Source: Dictyobacter arantiisoli (GTDB lineage Bacteria > Chloroflexota > Ktedonobacteria > Ktedonobacterales > Ktedonobacteraceae). From it: a stretch of 38,669 bases of DNA. The notes beneath the pieces were generated by a model. The model worked only from the letters and a program-made list of their open reading frames with translations. It was not told the origin of the DNA and searched no databases. How positions within the stretch are numbered: position 1 is the first letter of the stretch; each line of letters starts with the position of its first letter. The stretch covers positions 1 to 38,669 of the forward strand of contig NZ_BIXY01000068.1 in NCBI RefSeq assembly GCF_008326305.1, read 5' to 3'. Below, piece by piece: positions 1-8,138 of the stretch. The position numbers were made by a program, and so were the translations under genes.

Positions 1-119
1 AATTGGTCACTGACTTCCCACGGTTTGGTTCGGGCCATCTTGGTTTCTCCTTTGCTTGGGGGATTCGTGTTCCTTTCCTTGTTCTTGATTCTATCATCTC
101 CTTCCACGTTTTCGGATAA

Positions 120-431
120 GTTCCAAAGAGTATCCAACAACTCCAACGAGAAGAACAAAAACGGCTCAAAGAAACGCCTCCATCTCACCCTTTCCCTCTC
201 AATGACGAGGACCCGGAGATGGGGTAATAGCTGTCCATCTTCAATCTCGGACTGGACCAGAACAAAAACGACCTGGAGAACAATGGCGCCGATCTGGACC
301 CAGGGGGAGCACATGAGAGCGCAAGGAAGCTGTTCGAACTCGTCAGGCGCGAAGAGGTGACGCTCACCATCTTTGGACACGATGAAAATCTGTGGCCAAC
401 ACTCAAAAAAGCTCCCGAATTCTACAACTGA
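120..431 (+). pseudogene. Remnant of a metallo-beta-lactamase-fold lactonase (AHL lactonase-like C-terminus)
   Basis: Reading the third forward frame gives a continuous protein-like sequence from about 120 to the TGA at 429-431. It is interrupted by TAA TAG at 225-230, with another TAA at 117-119. The tail contains ESARKLFELVRREEV followed by FGHDENLWPTLKKAPEFY. The FGHD...W.TL..AP.YY pattern is how N-acyl homoserine lactonase-type metallo-hydrolases end, so this looks like the last third of such an enzyme. The zinc-binding HxHxDH region would lie upstream of the window or has decayed. No start codon or ribosome binding site belongs to it, so it should be inactive. The family call rests on a short C-terminal motif only. 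Confidence 0.4.
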
Positions 432-837
432 CCTGACTTTTTCCGTTTCTCACCCAGGGCAATCCCTTTGCATGCCGATTGCCCTGTTCTATTTCTCGAC
501 CGGCACTCTAGCAGGAGTCATGATGTTTATGTGTTTACTGCGCATGAGTATCAATATATGCATGATAAGCGTCGGTTATTTATAGTAGCTACATGCAAAC
601 GGATATAGGGGTACCTTAAAATCCACAAGTAAAAAATCTTAAAGATTATTGACGAGTCATTGTTGGCACAGGATTTTTTGAATTGGTTGTAGCAACATTG
701 CAGTCTTTCTCAGATAAAGAGCAGTCTGGAGGTGCTGGTTGTTAGGAGATAAGCAGCAATGGCGTATTCCCGTGTTCAACAATGTACCAGTATCCAATCA
801 CTCTTAGTTAGACTATTGAGTGAGAAGGAGGAAGACA
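432..837. other. Intergenic region, no gene recognised
   Basis: No convincing coding frame, RNA gene or strong hairpin is visible. The short ORF around 373-585 is in a different frame from the lactonase remnant and looks non-coding. The promoter and leader of the next gene presumably lie in the last 200 bases. Confidence 0.5.
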
Positions 838-2145
838 ATGTCCGTCAAAAATAATGAAGTCAAAACCAAGTCAACAATTCGAGATCGCATTGGTCCGGTA
901 ATCCACGATATAATAAACCGAGAACTGATGGAGGAGGACACACTGAGATCGGATGGTCAAGAGGCGATGAGCACTGCGGGATCTTTCCTTGACCTTCAGA
1001 ACGGTTTCTATAATGGCCTGTGCCAGGGGCTTGGGCTGTCTACCAATACCTTCCAGATTCTCCAACCCACACCGCCGCTCCCCTATAACTCAGATAGTGC
1101 TCTGTGGGCCTACTTCAATAACATCCCGCCGTATTCTCTGACGCAGAACTATATCGCTAGCGGCGGCAATCAGTTCTTCAGTGACTACAAGGGATTGATC
1201 TCAGCGCTCCAGGCCCCACCGAACAACTTCGTGAACGATATTGGACCGACAACTTACAATGCGTGGTTGGTGCACCTGCAAAGCCTCAAAAAGAGACCTG
1301 CAGCGAGTCAGTTACCGGACATCTTCTTTAACTGGGCATTGATCAACTATCCTTCAGTCGCTAATATCGGCTCAGCTGACCTGTCTGCAATGCTCCTCGA
1401 TCCTATTAGTTCAGCAGGTCTCGCACTCATGCCGTACTATAGGCTGCAGCCTGACTGGAGCCTTGGCTATACTGCTCTTGTGCAGCAACTTGCAACTGCT
1501 CCGACCTTGTCGTTCAGCTTCCAGAGCAGTCAGATGAACTCAAACGTATCCAATACCTGGACGGGAGGCAATGATTCGGGTTTCGGCGGTTTGTGGGGCG
1601 GCAGCAGTTCCACATCAACATTGAGCGAGCAGTTTGCCTCCAGCCACATAACAATATCGGCATCCTTTGCTCACGTATTAACGTTCCAGGCTTCACCAGG
1701 TGTCTGGTACACCTCCTCGGCAATGGGTGATGCGTTTAGCCATCAGAGCGGTGCTCCATGGAATCCTGCCTCGACGATCAACTGGCAGAATACGTTTGAC
1801 CCGAACAAGGGGAATATGGCACGTTATATGGTGAGCTTGATCGTACTCGACACCATGGACATCCAGATCGAGTCCGATGCGACATACAGCTCGACCGATC
1901 AGCAAACGATTCAGAACAACTCGTCTGCGGGTCTGTGGCCATTCTACACTACAAGTAGCAGCAGTGGTTCGTCTACAACTGTGACATTCGACAGCCAAGG
2001 CGCTATGACAGTGCAGATCAACAGCGCTCCAGGCGTGCCTGTGGTAATAGGCGGCAACGTCATACCTGTTGATCAGTTTGTCGGCCATGCCGTCGAAGGT
2101 CAGCGCATCTTTAGCAAGCAGGCCAAGGTAGCCAGCGCTCGCTAA
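838..2145 (+). CDS. Hypothetical protein, first member of a tandem paralogous pair
   Basis: The product has 435 residues and I do not recognise its family. ATG 838 is chosen over GTG 820 because AAGGAGG lies seven bases upstream of it. There is no signal peptide or membrane segment. The N-terminal half (about residues 60-210) shares with the next gene the patterns LQNGFYNGL, ILQP.PP, LWAYFN.IPP, QFF.DY and DIFFNWAL. The C-terminal half is rich in Ser, Thr and Gly and carries NVSNTWTGG, GLWGGSSS, ATYSSTDQQTI and SSAGLWPF, which look like beta-strand repeats. It is a soluble, probably two-domain protein, with an alpha-helical N-terminus and a beta-rich C-terminus. The next gene is a clear paralogue, so the pair arose by tandem duplication. 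Function unknown. Confidence 0.85.
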   Translation: MSVKNNEVKTKSTIRDRIGPVIHDIINRELMEEDTLRSDGQEAMSTAGSFLDLQNGFYNGLCQGLGLSTNTFQILQPTPPLPYNSDSALWAYFNNIPPYSLTQNYIASGGNQFFSDYKGLISALQAPPNNFVNDIGPTTYNAWLVHLQSLKKRPAASQLPDIFFNWALINYPSVANIGSADLSAMLLDPISSAGLALMPYYRLQPDWSLGYTALVQQLATAPTLSFSFQSSQMNSNVSNTWTGGNDSGFGGLWGGSSSTSTLSEQFASSHITISASFAHVLTFQASPGVWYTSSAMGDAFSHQSGAPWNPASTINWQNTFDPNKGNMARYMVSLIVLDTMDIQIESDATYSSTDQQTIQNNSSAGLWPFYTTSSSSGSSTTVTFDSQGAMTVQINSAPGVPVVIGGNVIPVDQFVGHAVEGQRIFSKQAKVASAR

Positions 2146-2369
2146 ATTCTACGTGAGGATACTGGAAGTTAGCGCCGATGGTGGTCCCATCCCATAAGTG
2201 CTAGCTTCCATATGTCTCCCCCATCACATGCGCTGCGCTATTGGATAATTGACGGTGGTTCCCAGGGGATAGCAATATTATCGAGTCAAGAAAAATCTGA
2301 GCCGAAAAAGCTTTGGAGGCTCCTGAATAATAGGTAGGTAAGTAGAGGTAGACGCCAAAGGAGAATCCA

Positions 2370-3521
2370 ATGCTGGACATCGACGCCTTCAGCCAATCCC
2401 TTGATCCGATGACTATCCTGCAGAACTGCTGGTATAACGGATTCATCGCTGGGCTTCAGGCTAGCCCAACAACTGCTCAGATTATTCAGCCCGCACCTCC
2501 CATGCGGCAAACCAACGCTGGCTTGTGGACGTATGAGAACACCATTCCGCCCGCCTCGCTCACCTTCAACACTGATTTGTACCGTAGCAAACAATTCTTT
2601 GACAATTATGCGTCCGTGATTCGCCAACTTCAGTTCCCGCAAGATTCCTTCAAGCAGGATATTGGTGTCGATGCCTACCAGCAATGGACAAGATACGTAA
2701 GCCAGCTACAGCCTTCTCCCACCCCAGATCAGATCCCTGCAGTGTTCCATGACTGGGCAATACAACTCGCCCCAGCAGCCGCGCAGGTGGGAACCGCTGA
2801 TCTCACGCAGAGGGCACTCATCGAGGACGCACAACACTCGCTTGCACTATATGAAGGATCGAACGCACGACCGGTTGACTTCGATGGCAGTTTCACACAA
2901 CTATTACAGATACTGCAGCAATCGTCGAGTGTGCAATTCTCGTTTGACAGTAGCACGAGCAACAGTGATGTCTCCGATACCTGGACAGGGGGGGTAGACA
3001 CAGGCATTTACGGCCTGTGGACCGGATGTGGTAGCACCTCCCCTTTGAGTCAACAGTTCGCTCGCAGCAAGGTTACAGTGACGGTCCATGCTAAAGCATA
3101 TACGATATGGCGCTCGATACCTGGCACCTGGTATAATTCTTCTTTACTGAATAATGCCTACAGCAACATATTTACTCCGCCATGGCCTGCGAATGCGCAT
3201 CCGAATTGGAACGATGTCTTTGCCCCAACGGGCAGCATGCATCAATTGATTGCATCGCTCTTAGTGATGGATGGAATGCACATTATCGTCACATCCAATG
3301 CAACCTACGCGGGAATTGATCAGCAGACGATTCTGAGTAACACCTCAAGCGGCCTGTGGCCCTTTTTCATTCCGAACAGTAGCAGCATTGTCACCAATAC
3401 TATAACTTTCGGTTCCACATCCGGCATGCAGATTGAAACAGTGACCCAACCTGGCACACCAATTGCTGTTGGAGCGAACGTCCTTGATATTGCACACTAT
3501 CTTGGGCATGAGATCGCCTAA
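2370..3521 (+). CDS. Hypothetical protein, second member of the tandem paralogous pair
   Basis: The product has 383 residues. ATG 2370 is preceded by AAAGGAG at a good distance. It aligns with the upstream protein along its whole length: LQNCWYNGF, IIQPAPPM, LWTYENTIPP, QFFDNY, PAVFHDWAI, DVSDTWTGG, GLWTGCGST, ATYAGIDQQTI and SSGLWPFF. It lacks the roughly 50-residue charged N-terminal extension of its neighbour. The 224-base gap before it is long enough for its own promoter. Conservation of the Trp-Thr-Gly-Gly, Asp-Gln-Gln and Leu-Trp-Pro-Phe blocks suggests a structural fold rather than an obvious catalytic site. Function unknown. Confidence 0.85.
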   Translation: MLDIDAFSQSLDPMTILQNCWYNGFIAGLQASPTTAQIIQPAPPMRQTNAGLWTYENTIPPASLTFNTDLYRSKQFFDNYASVIRQLQFPQDSFKQDIGVDAYQQWTRYVSQLQPSPTPDQIPAVFHDWAIQLAPAAAQVGTADLTQRALIEDAQHSLALYEGSNARPVDFDGSFTQLLQILQQSSSVQFSFDSSTSNSDVSDTWTGGVDTGIYGLWTGCGSTSPLSQQFARSKVTVTVHAKAYTIWRSIPGTWYNSSLLNNAYSNIFTPPWPANAHPNWNDVFAPTGSMHQLIASLLVMDGMHIIVTSNATYAGIDQQTILSNTSSGLWPFFIPNSSSIVTNTITFGSTSGMQIETVTQPGTPIAVGANVLDIAHYLGHEIA

Positions 3522-3734
3522 TGCCCACAGGATGCGCAACGAGATATAAGCAAACGGGCGAAGCGGGCGATGAAGAGAGAAAAGGAGATCACAAGGGGTT
3601 GGCGGAAGCAGACAGAGGCCCCTGGCCCTCATGATCGGCTCAGAGAGAGAAATACCATCCATCATAGAACAGGTTTCTTGAGCGTTGGTCCCTCCTGATT
3701 AGCTGAGAGCAAGGGCCGCGGGAACGCCTGCAAC

Positions 3735-4595
3735 GGTATTGTCAAGTTGGCAACCTGGCTGAACAATATGTTAGAATAGCTTCATGAAAACAAACTCCAT
3801 TGCTCCCGATTATAAAGGCTACCGCTTCCCACTCGAGATTATCAGTCACGCTGTCTGGCTGTATTTTCGCTTCTCGCTCAGTTTTCGCGATGTCGAAGAG
3901 CTTCTCGCACAACGAGGGATCGTCGTCACCTACGAAACGGTGCGTCAATGGTGCCTTACATTTGGTCAATCGTATGCCAACGAACTGCGCCATCGCCGTC
4001 CTCGCTGTGGCGACATCTGGCATATGGATGAGGTCGTGCTCACCATTCGTGGCAAAAAACAGGTCCTCTGGCGAGCTGTGGATCAAGATGGCAACGTGCT
4101 CGGCATCCTGGTGCAAAGCCGACGCAACACAAAGGCAGCCAAGCGATTTTTCCGCAAACTCCTCAAAGGGCTGCAATACGTCCCGCGAGTGATTATTACT
4201 GATAAGCTCAGGAGTTATGGGGCAGCGAAACGCGAAATCTTGCCTGGAGTGGAACATCGACAGCACAAGCGATTGAACAATCGAGTGGAAAATTCGCATC
4301 AACCCACGAGACTGCGAGAGAAGAAAATGCGGCGGTTTAAATCGGCAAAGCAGGTACAACGCTTTCTCTCTGCCTTTGGCCCGATCTCTCAACATTTCCA
4401 ACCGCGACGACACCGTCTGGGTGCCAGGGAATACCGTGCCATTTTACAGACCCGCTTCCAGACCTGGAATGAGGTCACCGGAGTAAAACTGGTCAGCTAA
4501 CTGCTCGCTATCCCATACCTCTCACTGCTCTGCAACCTGTTTCCCCTTTCTAACTCAGCAATTATCCCCATTCCTACGAACAAGTTGACAATATC
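3735..4595 (+). mobile_element. IS6-family insertion sequence
   Basis: An 861-base element bounded by imperfect terminal inverted repeats, GGTATTGTCAAGTTG at 3735-3749 and the complement of GATATTGTCAACTTG at 4581-4595 (13 of 15 match). It encloses a single intact transposase gene. No target-site duplication is visible in the 8 bases on either side, so it is either old or was left by recombination between copies. Confidence 0.75.
3784..4500 (+). CDS. IS6-family DDE transposase
   Basis: A full-length 238-residue transposase. The N-terminus has the family's FPLEII..AVWLYFRFSLSFRDVEELLAQRGI helix-turn-helix region, followed by TYETVRQWC. The catalytic acidic residues are visible as D82 in WHMDEV, D140 in IITDKL and E169 in NNRVENSHQ. 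The RREKKMRRFKSA block after the glutamate is also typical. No frameshift or stop is present, so it may be active. It catalyses replicative transposition with cointegrate formation in known members. Confidence 0.93.
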   Translation: MKTNSIAPDYKGYRFPLEIISHAVWLYFRFSLSFRDVEELLAQRGIVVTYETVRQWCLTFGQSYANELRHRRPRCGDIWHMDEVVLTIRGKKQVLWRAVDQDGNVLGILVQSRRNTKAAKRFFRKLLKGLQYVPRVIITDKLRSYGAAKREILPGVEHRQHKRLNNRVENSHQPTRLREKKMRRFKSAKQVQRFLSAFGPISQHFQPRRHRLGAREYRAILQTRFQTWNEVTGVKLVS

Positions 4596-4671
4596 CTCCA
4601 GCCTCTTCTCTGGCTCTTTCTTCCTCGGTAGGATTTTGAGTTTTTTCAGCTTTGAGACAGAGCTTAATATT

Positions 4672-5949
4672 TTATTGTAAATTACGAATACTACGAAAAA
4701 TAAGAGCACTTGCAGCCAGTAGGAAAACGAGCAAACCAGAGACCAGAAAGACCTGGGCTGGGCCAACGCGATCAACTACAATACCTGCTATTCCATATCC
4801 CAGTGACGCTAAACCAAGAGAACCAAGAAGGTCAATACTATTAATGCGCCCTAATTTATCTTCGGGAACCAATTCTTGTAAGAGCGTCAGCCAGATAACT
4901 GTAAAAAAGCCCAGGCAAGCACCAACAATCCCATTGCACACAATAACTACTATCGATCCAATCCTCAGCGAAAAAGGCAGACCGAAACAGGCAAGAGCAA
5001 TACCACATATCACCACCGCTCCATAGGCCAAAATACCCCGGCGTCGTAAATGCTGGATATAACCACTCAATACAGTAGCACAGGCAACACCAACAGAGCC
5101 AGTAACCGTGACTGAGCCAAGGATCCATACACTGGAATGATATACATCATGAATAAGTTTGGGTAAGGCAACAACTATAGAACCCTCGAAGGCAATATTT
5201 GCCAATGAGGCCACAAGAATAGATATCCCTAGCCACTTTACCTGTACAACATACTGTATCCCTTCTACGATCTCATGCGCAAAGTGTTTGAGAAAGCCCG
5301 TATTTTGAGATGGTGACAATCGTCGACTACCTGTCAGAGCATCTTGCGACAACACAAATGTCAGCAGTACACATGCAGATGAGATAATAAAAGTCACTCC
5401 ATCCAGCGCAAAACCAGCAAGAGTTCCCACTAGGGCAACGCATGCAGCACCAACGAGTGGACCTATCAAATCACTAGTCTGTCGACTTAAGCTCACAAGC
5501 GCATTCGCAGATGGCAGAGCATCTTTACTTACAAAATCAGGTGGCAGTGATTGGTATGCTGGGTAGAAAAAACCTTTCGCCGCACCTAAAATCAAAGATA
5601 ACACGACCAGATGCCAGAACAATAACCAATGTACCGTCCCCAGAAACACAATAAGCATCAGTGCTAATGCACGTATCAGATCGGTTACGAGAATAATAGT
5701 GCGCCGAGGAAATCGATCGGCAACGACTCCACCAATCAGTGTCAATAGCAGCATCGGCAGATTGGCAGCAATGATAACAATGCCCATAGCGGTTCCAGAG
5801 CCAGTAGTAATCAGCACTTGCCAAGCCAGAACGGTATTGTAAGCACCATCACCAATGGCAGAAAAAACCTGTCCTAGCCACAAAAGTGCAAATGTACGAG
5901 ACTGTAAAGCACGTGCAAAATTTCCCCATTTTGACCAAGTTGCGTTCAC
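4672..5949 (-). CDS. MFS transporter, DHA3/MefA-like exporter
   Basis: The product has 425 residues and about twelve hydrophobic segments, including a first helix near FALLWLGQVFSAIGDGAYNTVLAWQ. The loop GGVVADRFPRRTIIL is the conserved A-motif of the major facilitator superfamily. The overall pattern is that of the macrolide-type MFS_3 efflux group. GTG 5949 is chosen because AAGGAG sits eight bases upstream; an extension to 6027 has no such site and ends inside inserted DNA. An IS4-like element lies only 80 bases upstream and has probably separated the gene from its native promoter. It lies 2.2 kb from the biosynthetic run and might export its product, but nothing in the sequence proves that. 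Confidence 0.9.
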   Translation of the reverse strand: MNATWSKWGNFARALQSRTFALLWLGQVFSAIGDGAYNTVLAWQVLITTGSGTAMGIVIIAANLPMLLLTLIGGVVADRFPRRTIILVTDLIRALALMLIVFLGTVHWLLFWHLVVLSLILGAAKGFFYPAYQSLPPDFVSKDALPSANALVSLSRQTSDLIGPLVGAACVALVGTLAGFALDGVTFIISSACVLLTFVLSQDALTGSRRLSPSQNTGFLKHFAHEIVEGIQYVVQVKWLGISILVASLANIAFEGSIVVALPKLIHDVYHSSVWILGSVTVTGSVGVACATVLSGYIQHLRRRGILAYGAVVICGIALACFGLPFSLRIGSIVVIVCNGIVGACLGFFTVIWLTLLQELVPEDKLGRINSIDLLGSLGLASLGYGIAGIVVDRVGPAQVFLVSGLLVFLLAASALIFRSIRNLQ

Positions 5950-6029
5950 GTATGGCTCCTTGTAATGATTACAAACGATCAAACACCAGTATCTTCTCTC
6001 TCCTACATATACCAAGCGGCTTCTCATTA

Positions 6030-7535
6030 TTGAAGTTTAGATAAACGAGCAAAAAAAGGCAGCCTCTGTTGCCAAAGGTTGCCAAAACGTGTAATGTTCT
6101 TGTATCAAATCCAAAACAAAAAAGGACATTACACCGTGAACTTTACCACATTGAAGCAAATCCGTCAGCACATTTATGACAGCTTTGAACGAGGAGCCGA
6201 TGTCTTGTTCAATCTGTGCGATACCTTGCTGTGTGAAGATCGTGCCCGCAGCTTGCCGGAGCTCTCGCTGTCGCCTCACTTTGAACGACAATGACCCAGT
6301 TTGTACCAAGCCTTGGACCACGGCCGCATTCAGACCGAAGCCTTGCAACAGATTTGGGTCAAGACGTTGCTGGCTGATCTTCCTGCGGCAGAGCCGCTCT
6401 GGATCAGCGTCAATGCTACCAGTATTGCCCGCCCTGATGCTCATACCAGCCAAGCTCGTGGCATCATTCACGTATCCAATTTGCCACGAGCTGCCAAACC
6501 AATCAGTGTAGGTTGGCAATTCTCGACAATGATGCTGCTGCCAGAAGCAGCCAGCAGTTGGGTCGGCATTTTGGATCAACAACGCATTCCCACCGCACAG
6601 ACGGCGATTGAGGTTGCCATTGCTCAGTTGCAAGCGCTGATTCCTTTGCTGCAACGACCGGCGATCCTCCTGGCGGATCGCTGGTATGCCACCAGCGCGT
6701 TTCTGCGCGCGTGTCAGCACTTGGGCATTCAGGTCCTCATTCGCCTCAAGAGCAATCGCCGTTTGTATCGGCGGTCTGGGAACTAAACGAAGAAAAAAGG
6801 ACGCCCTCCCTTGGATGGAGCGTTGCTGCAACCCAAGCGGGAAGAGACGTTGGATGGCGTTGCCCACCAGTGGAGTGGGACCTTGCCAACCGGCAAGCCG
6901 GTGACGGTTCGTCGCTGGACCCAGCTGCATTTCAAAACGGCTCGTGAGATCGAGGTGAGTGTGGTCCATGTGCGAAGAGAAGCGGCGCCTGACAGCAAGC
7001 GTGATCCACGCGACAGTTGGTTTGTCCTCTTGGATGAGCACGTGCCTTTGTCGCAGATCGCGCCCATCTACAGCCATCGTTTCTCCCATGAGCATGGCTA
7101 TCGCTATCTCAAACAAGATTTGTTCTGGACCCATGTGCATGTTCGCACGCCAGAACAATTCGAGCGCTGGAGCCAAGTGGTCAGTATCACGATGAATCAA
7201 TTGCGCTTGGCTCGTGATCTGGGCTTGGTCTGTTACCGGCCGTGGGAAAGACGGCGCACGATGCTCACCCCACGACAAGTGCGCCGCGTGATGAGCACGA
7301 TTTTGCGGCAGGTTGGAACACCGACCCGTCCGTGCCAAAAGCGCGGAAAATCGCCTGGTCGTGCGATGGAATTTCATCCCCAGCCTGCTCAACGCTATGA
7401 GGTGGTGGCAAAAGGAAAAGACACAGCCAAAAAACCAACCGGATAGTGCCGTTTGACCACGCATTTTCAACAATTTCCCTTTCTCACTGAACGTGTTTGA
7501 CAAGTTCGGTTAGGTCCTGTTTATCTAAACTTCAA
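6030..7535 (+). mobile_element. IS4-like insertion sequence with perfect ends and 6-bp target duplication
   Basis: The ends are perfect 17-base inverted repeats, TTGAAGTTTAGATAAAC at 6030-6046 and its complement at 7519-7535. The target sequence TCATTA is directly repeated at 6024-6029 and 7536-7541. The 1506-base element carries one transposase gene broken by two stop codons. Intact ends and duplication point to a fairly recent insertion. Confidence 0.9.
6136..7446 (+). pseudogene. IS4-like DDE transposase with two in-frame stop codons
   Basis: One reading frame runs through the whole element but is interrupted by TGA 6292-6294 (after LSPHFERQ) and TAA 6784-6786 (after YRRSGN). Reading through gives a protein of about 436 residues. 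Visible blocks are FNLCDTLLCEDRARSLPEL, LWISVNATSIARPDAHT, LLADRWYATSAFL (catalytic aspartate region), IRLKSNRRLYR and IYSHRFSHEHGYRYLKQDLFW (catalytic glutamate in the YREK-like region). Both stops could arise by single transitions (TGG to TGA, CAA to TAA). The start is uncertain: GTG 6136 fits the usual TTLKQ.RQ.IYD beginning, but ATG 6079 or 6094 is possible. Confidence 0.85.
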
Positions 7536-7541
7536 TCATTA

Positions 7542-8138
7542 TAATTGTCATAATTACCATGTATTCACCAATTCTAATGCATATCATATCATATATCATT
7601 CACTATATTATTACATATTTTCTATTTTAATAGTATTTTGCATGTTTTGTAATGAGAAGTTTTTTTCATAAGAAGCCTCTCGGGCTTTTTCGGTAAAAAG
7701 CTTTCCCACATCTTTCTCCCCTCTTGAGGAGCAAGCAACCTATATGCACCAAGAGTGGGCATGAACCATATCATTGCCAAAAATTGAGCTTGAACTGATG
7801 AGTGCATATTGTTTTTCCTGACCCATATCATTGTCGAAAACCTAAATTGGCTCATAAACCCGCCTCGAAAAGTCTGAGCACAGATGCAGTTGGATTTCTG
7901 ACAAAAATCAGTTTGAGTGCCAATTTAGACGAACTTATGTGTCAGTAAGCCATATTCCAGGACATTTTCCAACGTTCTCTGACTTGTCACGCTGCCGACG
8001 GGCGGATGCAAAAGCCATAGAGCGAGCATGTATTGTATGCCATTTGACTTTTTGACACATAAAAATCAGTTTCGGCGGAGAAATGAGTCAAACGACAATA
8101 ATTGACAAACACTGTACACCTTGAGCTCTCTAGCAGTT
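7542..8138. other. AT-rich intergenic region with scattered TATGNGTCA-like motifs
   Basis: No gene is supported; ORFs here lack ribosome binding sites and family features. The stretch contains several copies, in both orientations, of a short motif close to TATGGGTCAG: complement at 7816-7831 and 7762-7775, forward at 7933-7945, complement near 8052-8063, and forward near 8080-8093. Similar motifs recur at 20970-21240. They may be remnants of a dispersed repeat. Confidence 0.4.

Noticed and set aside
25-360. 111-codon ORF at the left edge
   Set aside because: The translation is low-complexity and frame-shifted relative to the better lactonase-like reading; no ribosome site.
6037-7503. 488-codon ORF on the minus strand
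   Set aside because: It is the antisense shadow of the IS4-like transposase, open because of codon bias; the plus strand carries the family motifs and lies between the IS ends.
3735-7535. Composite transposon carrying the MFS gene
   Set aside because: The two flanking elements are of different families with unrelated ends, so they cannot act as a matched pair.
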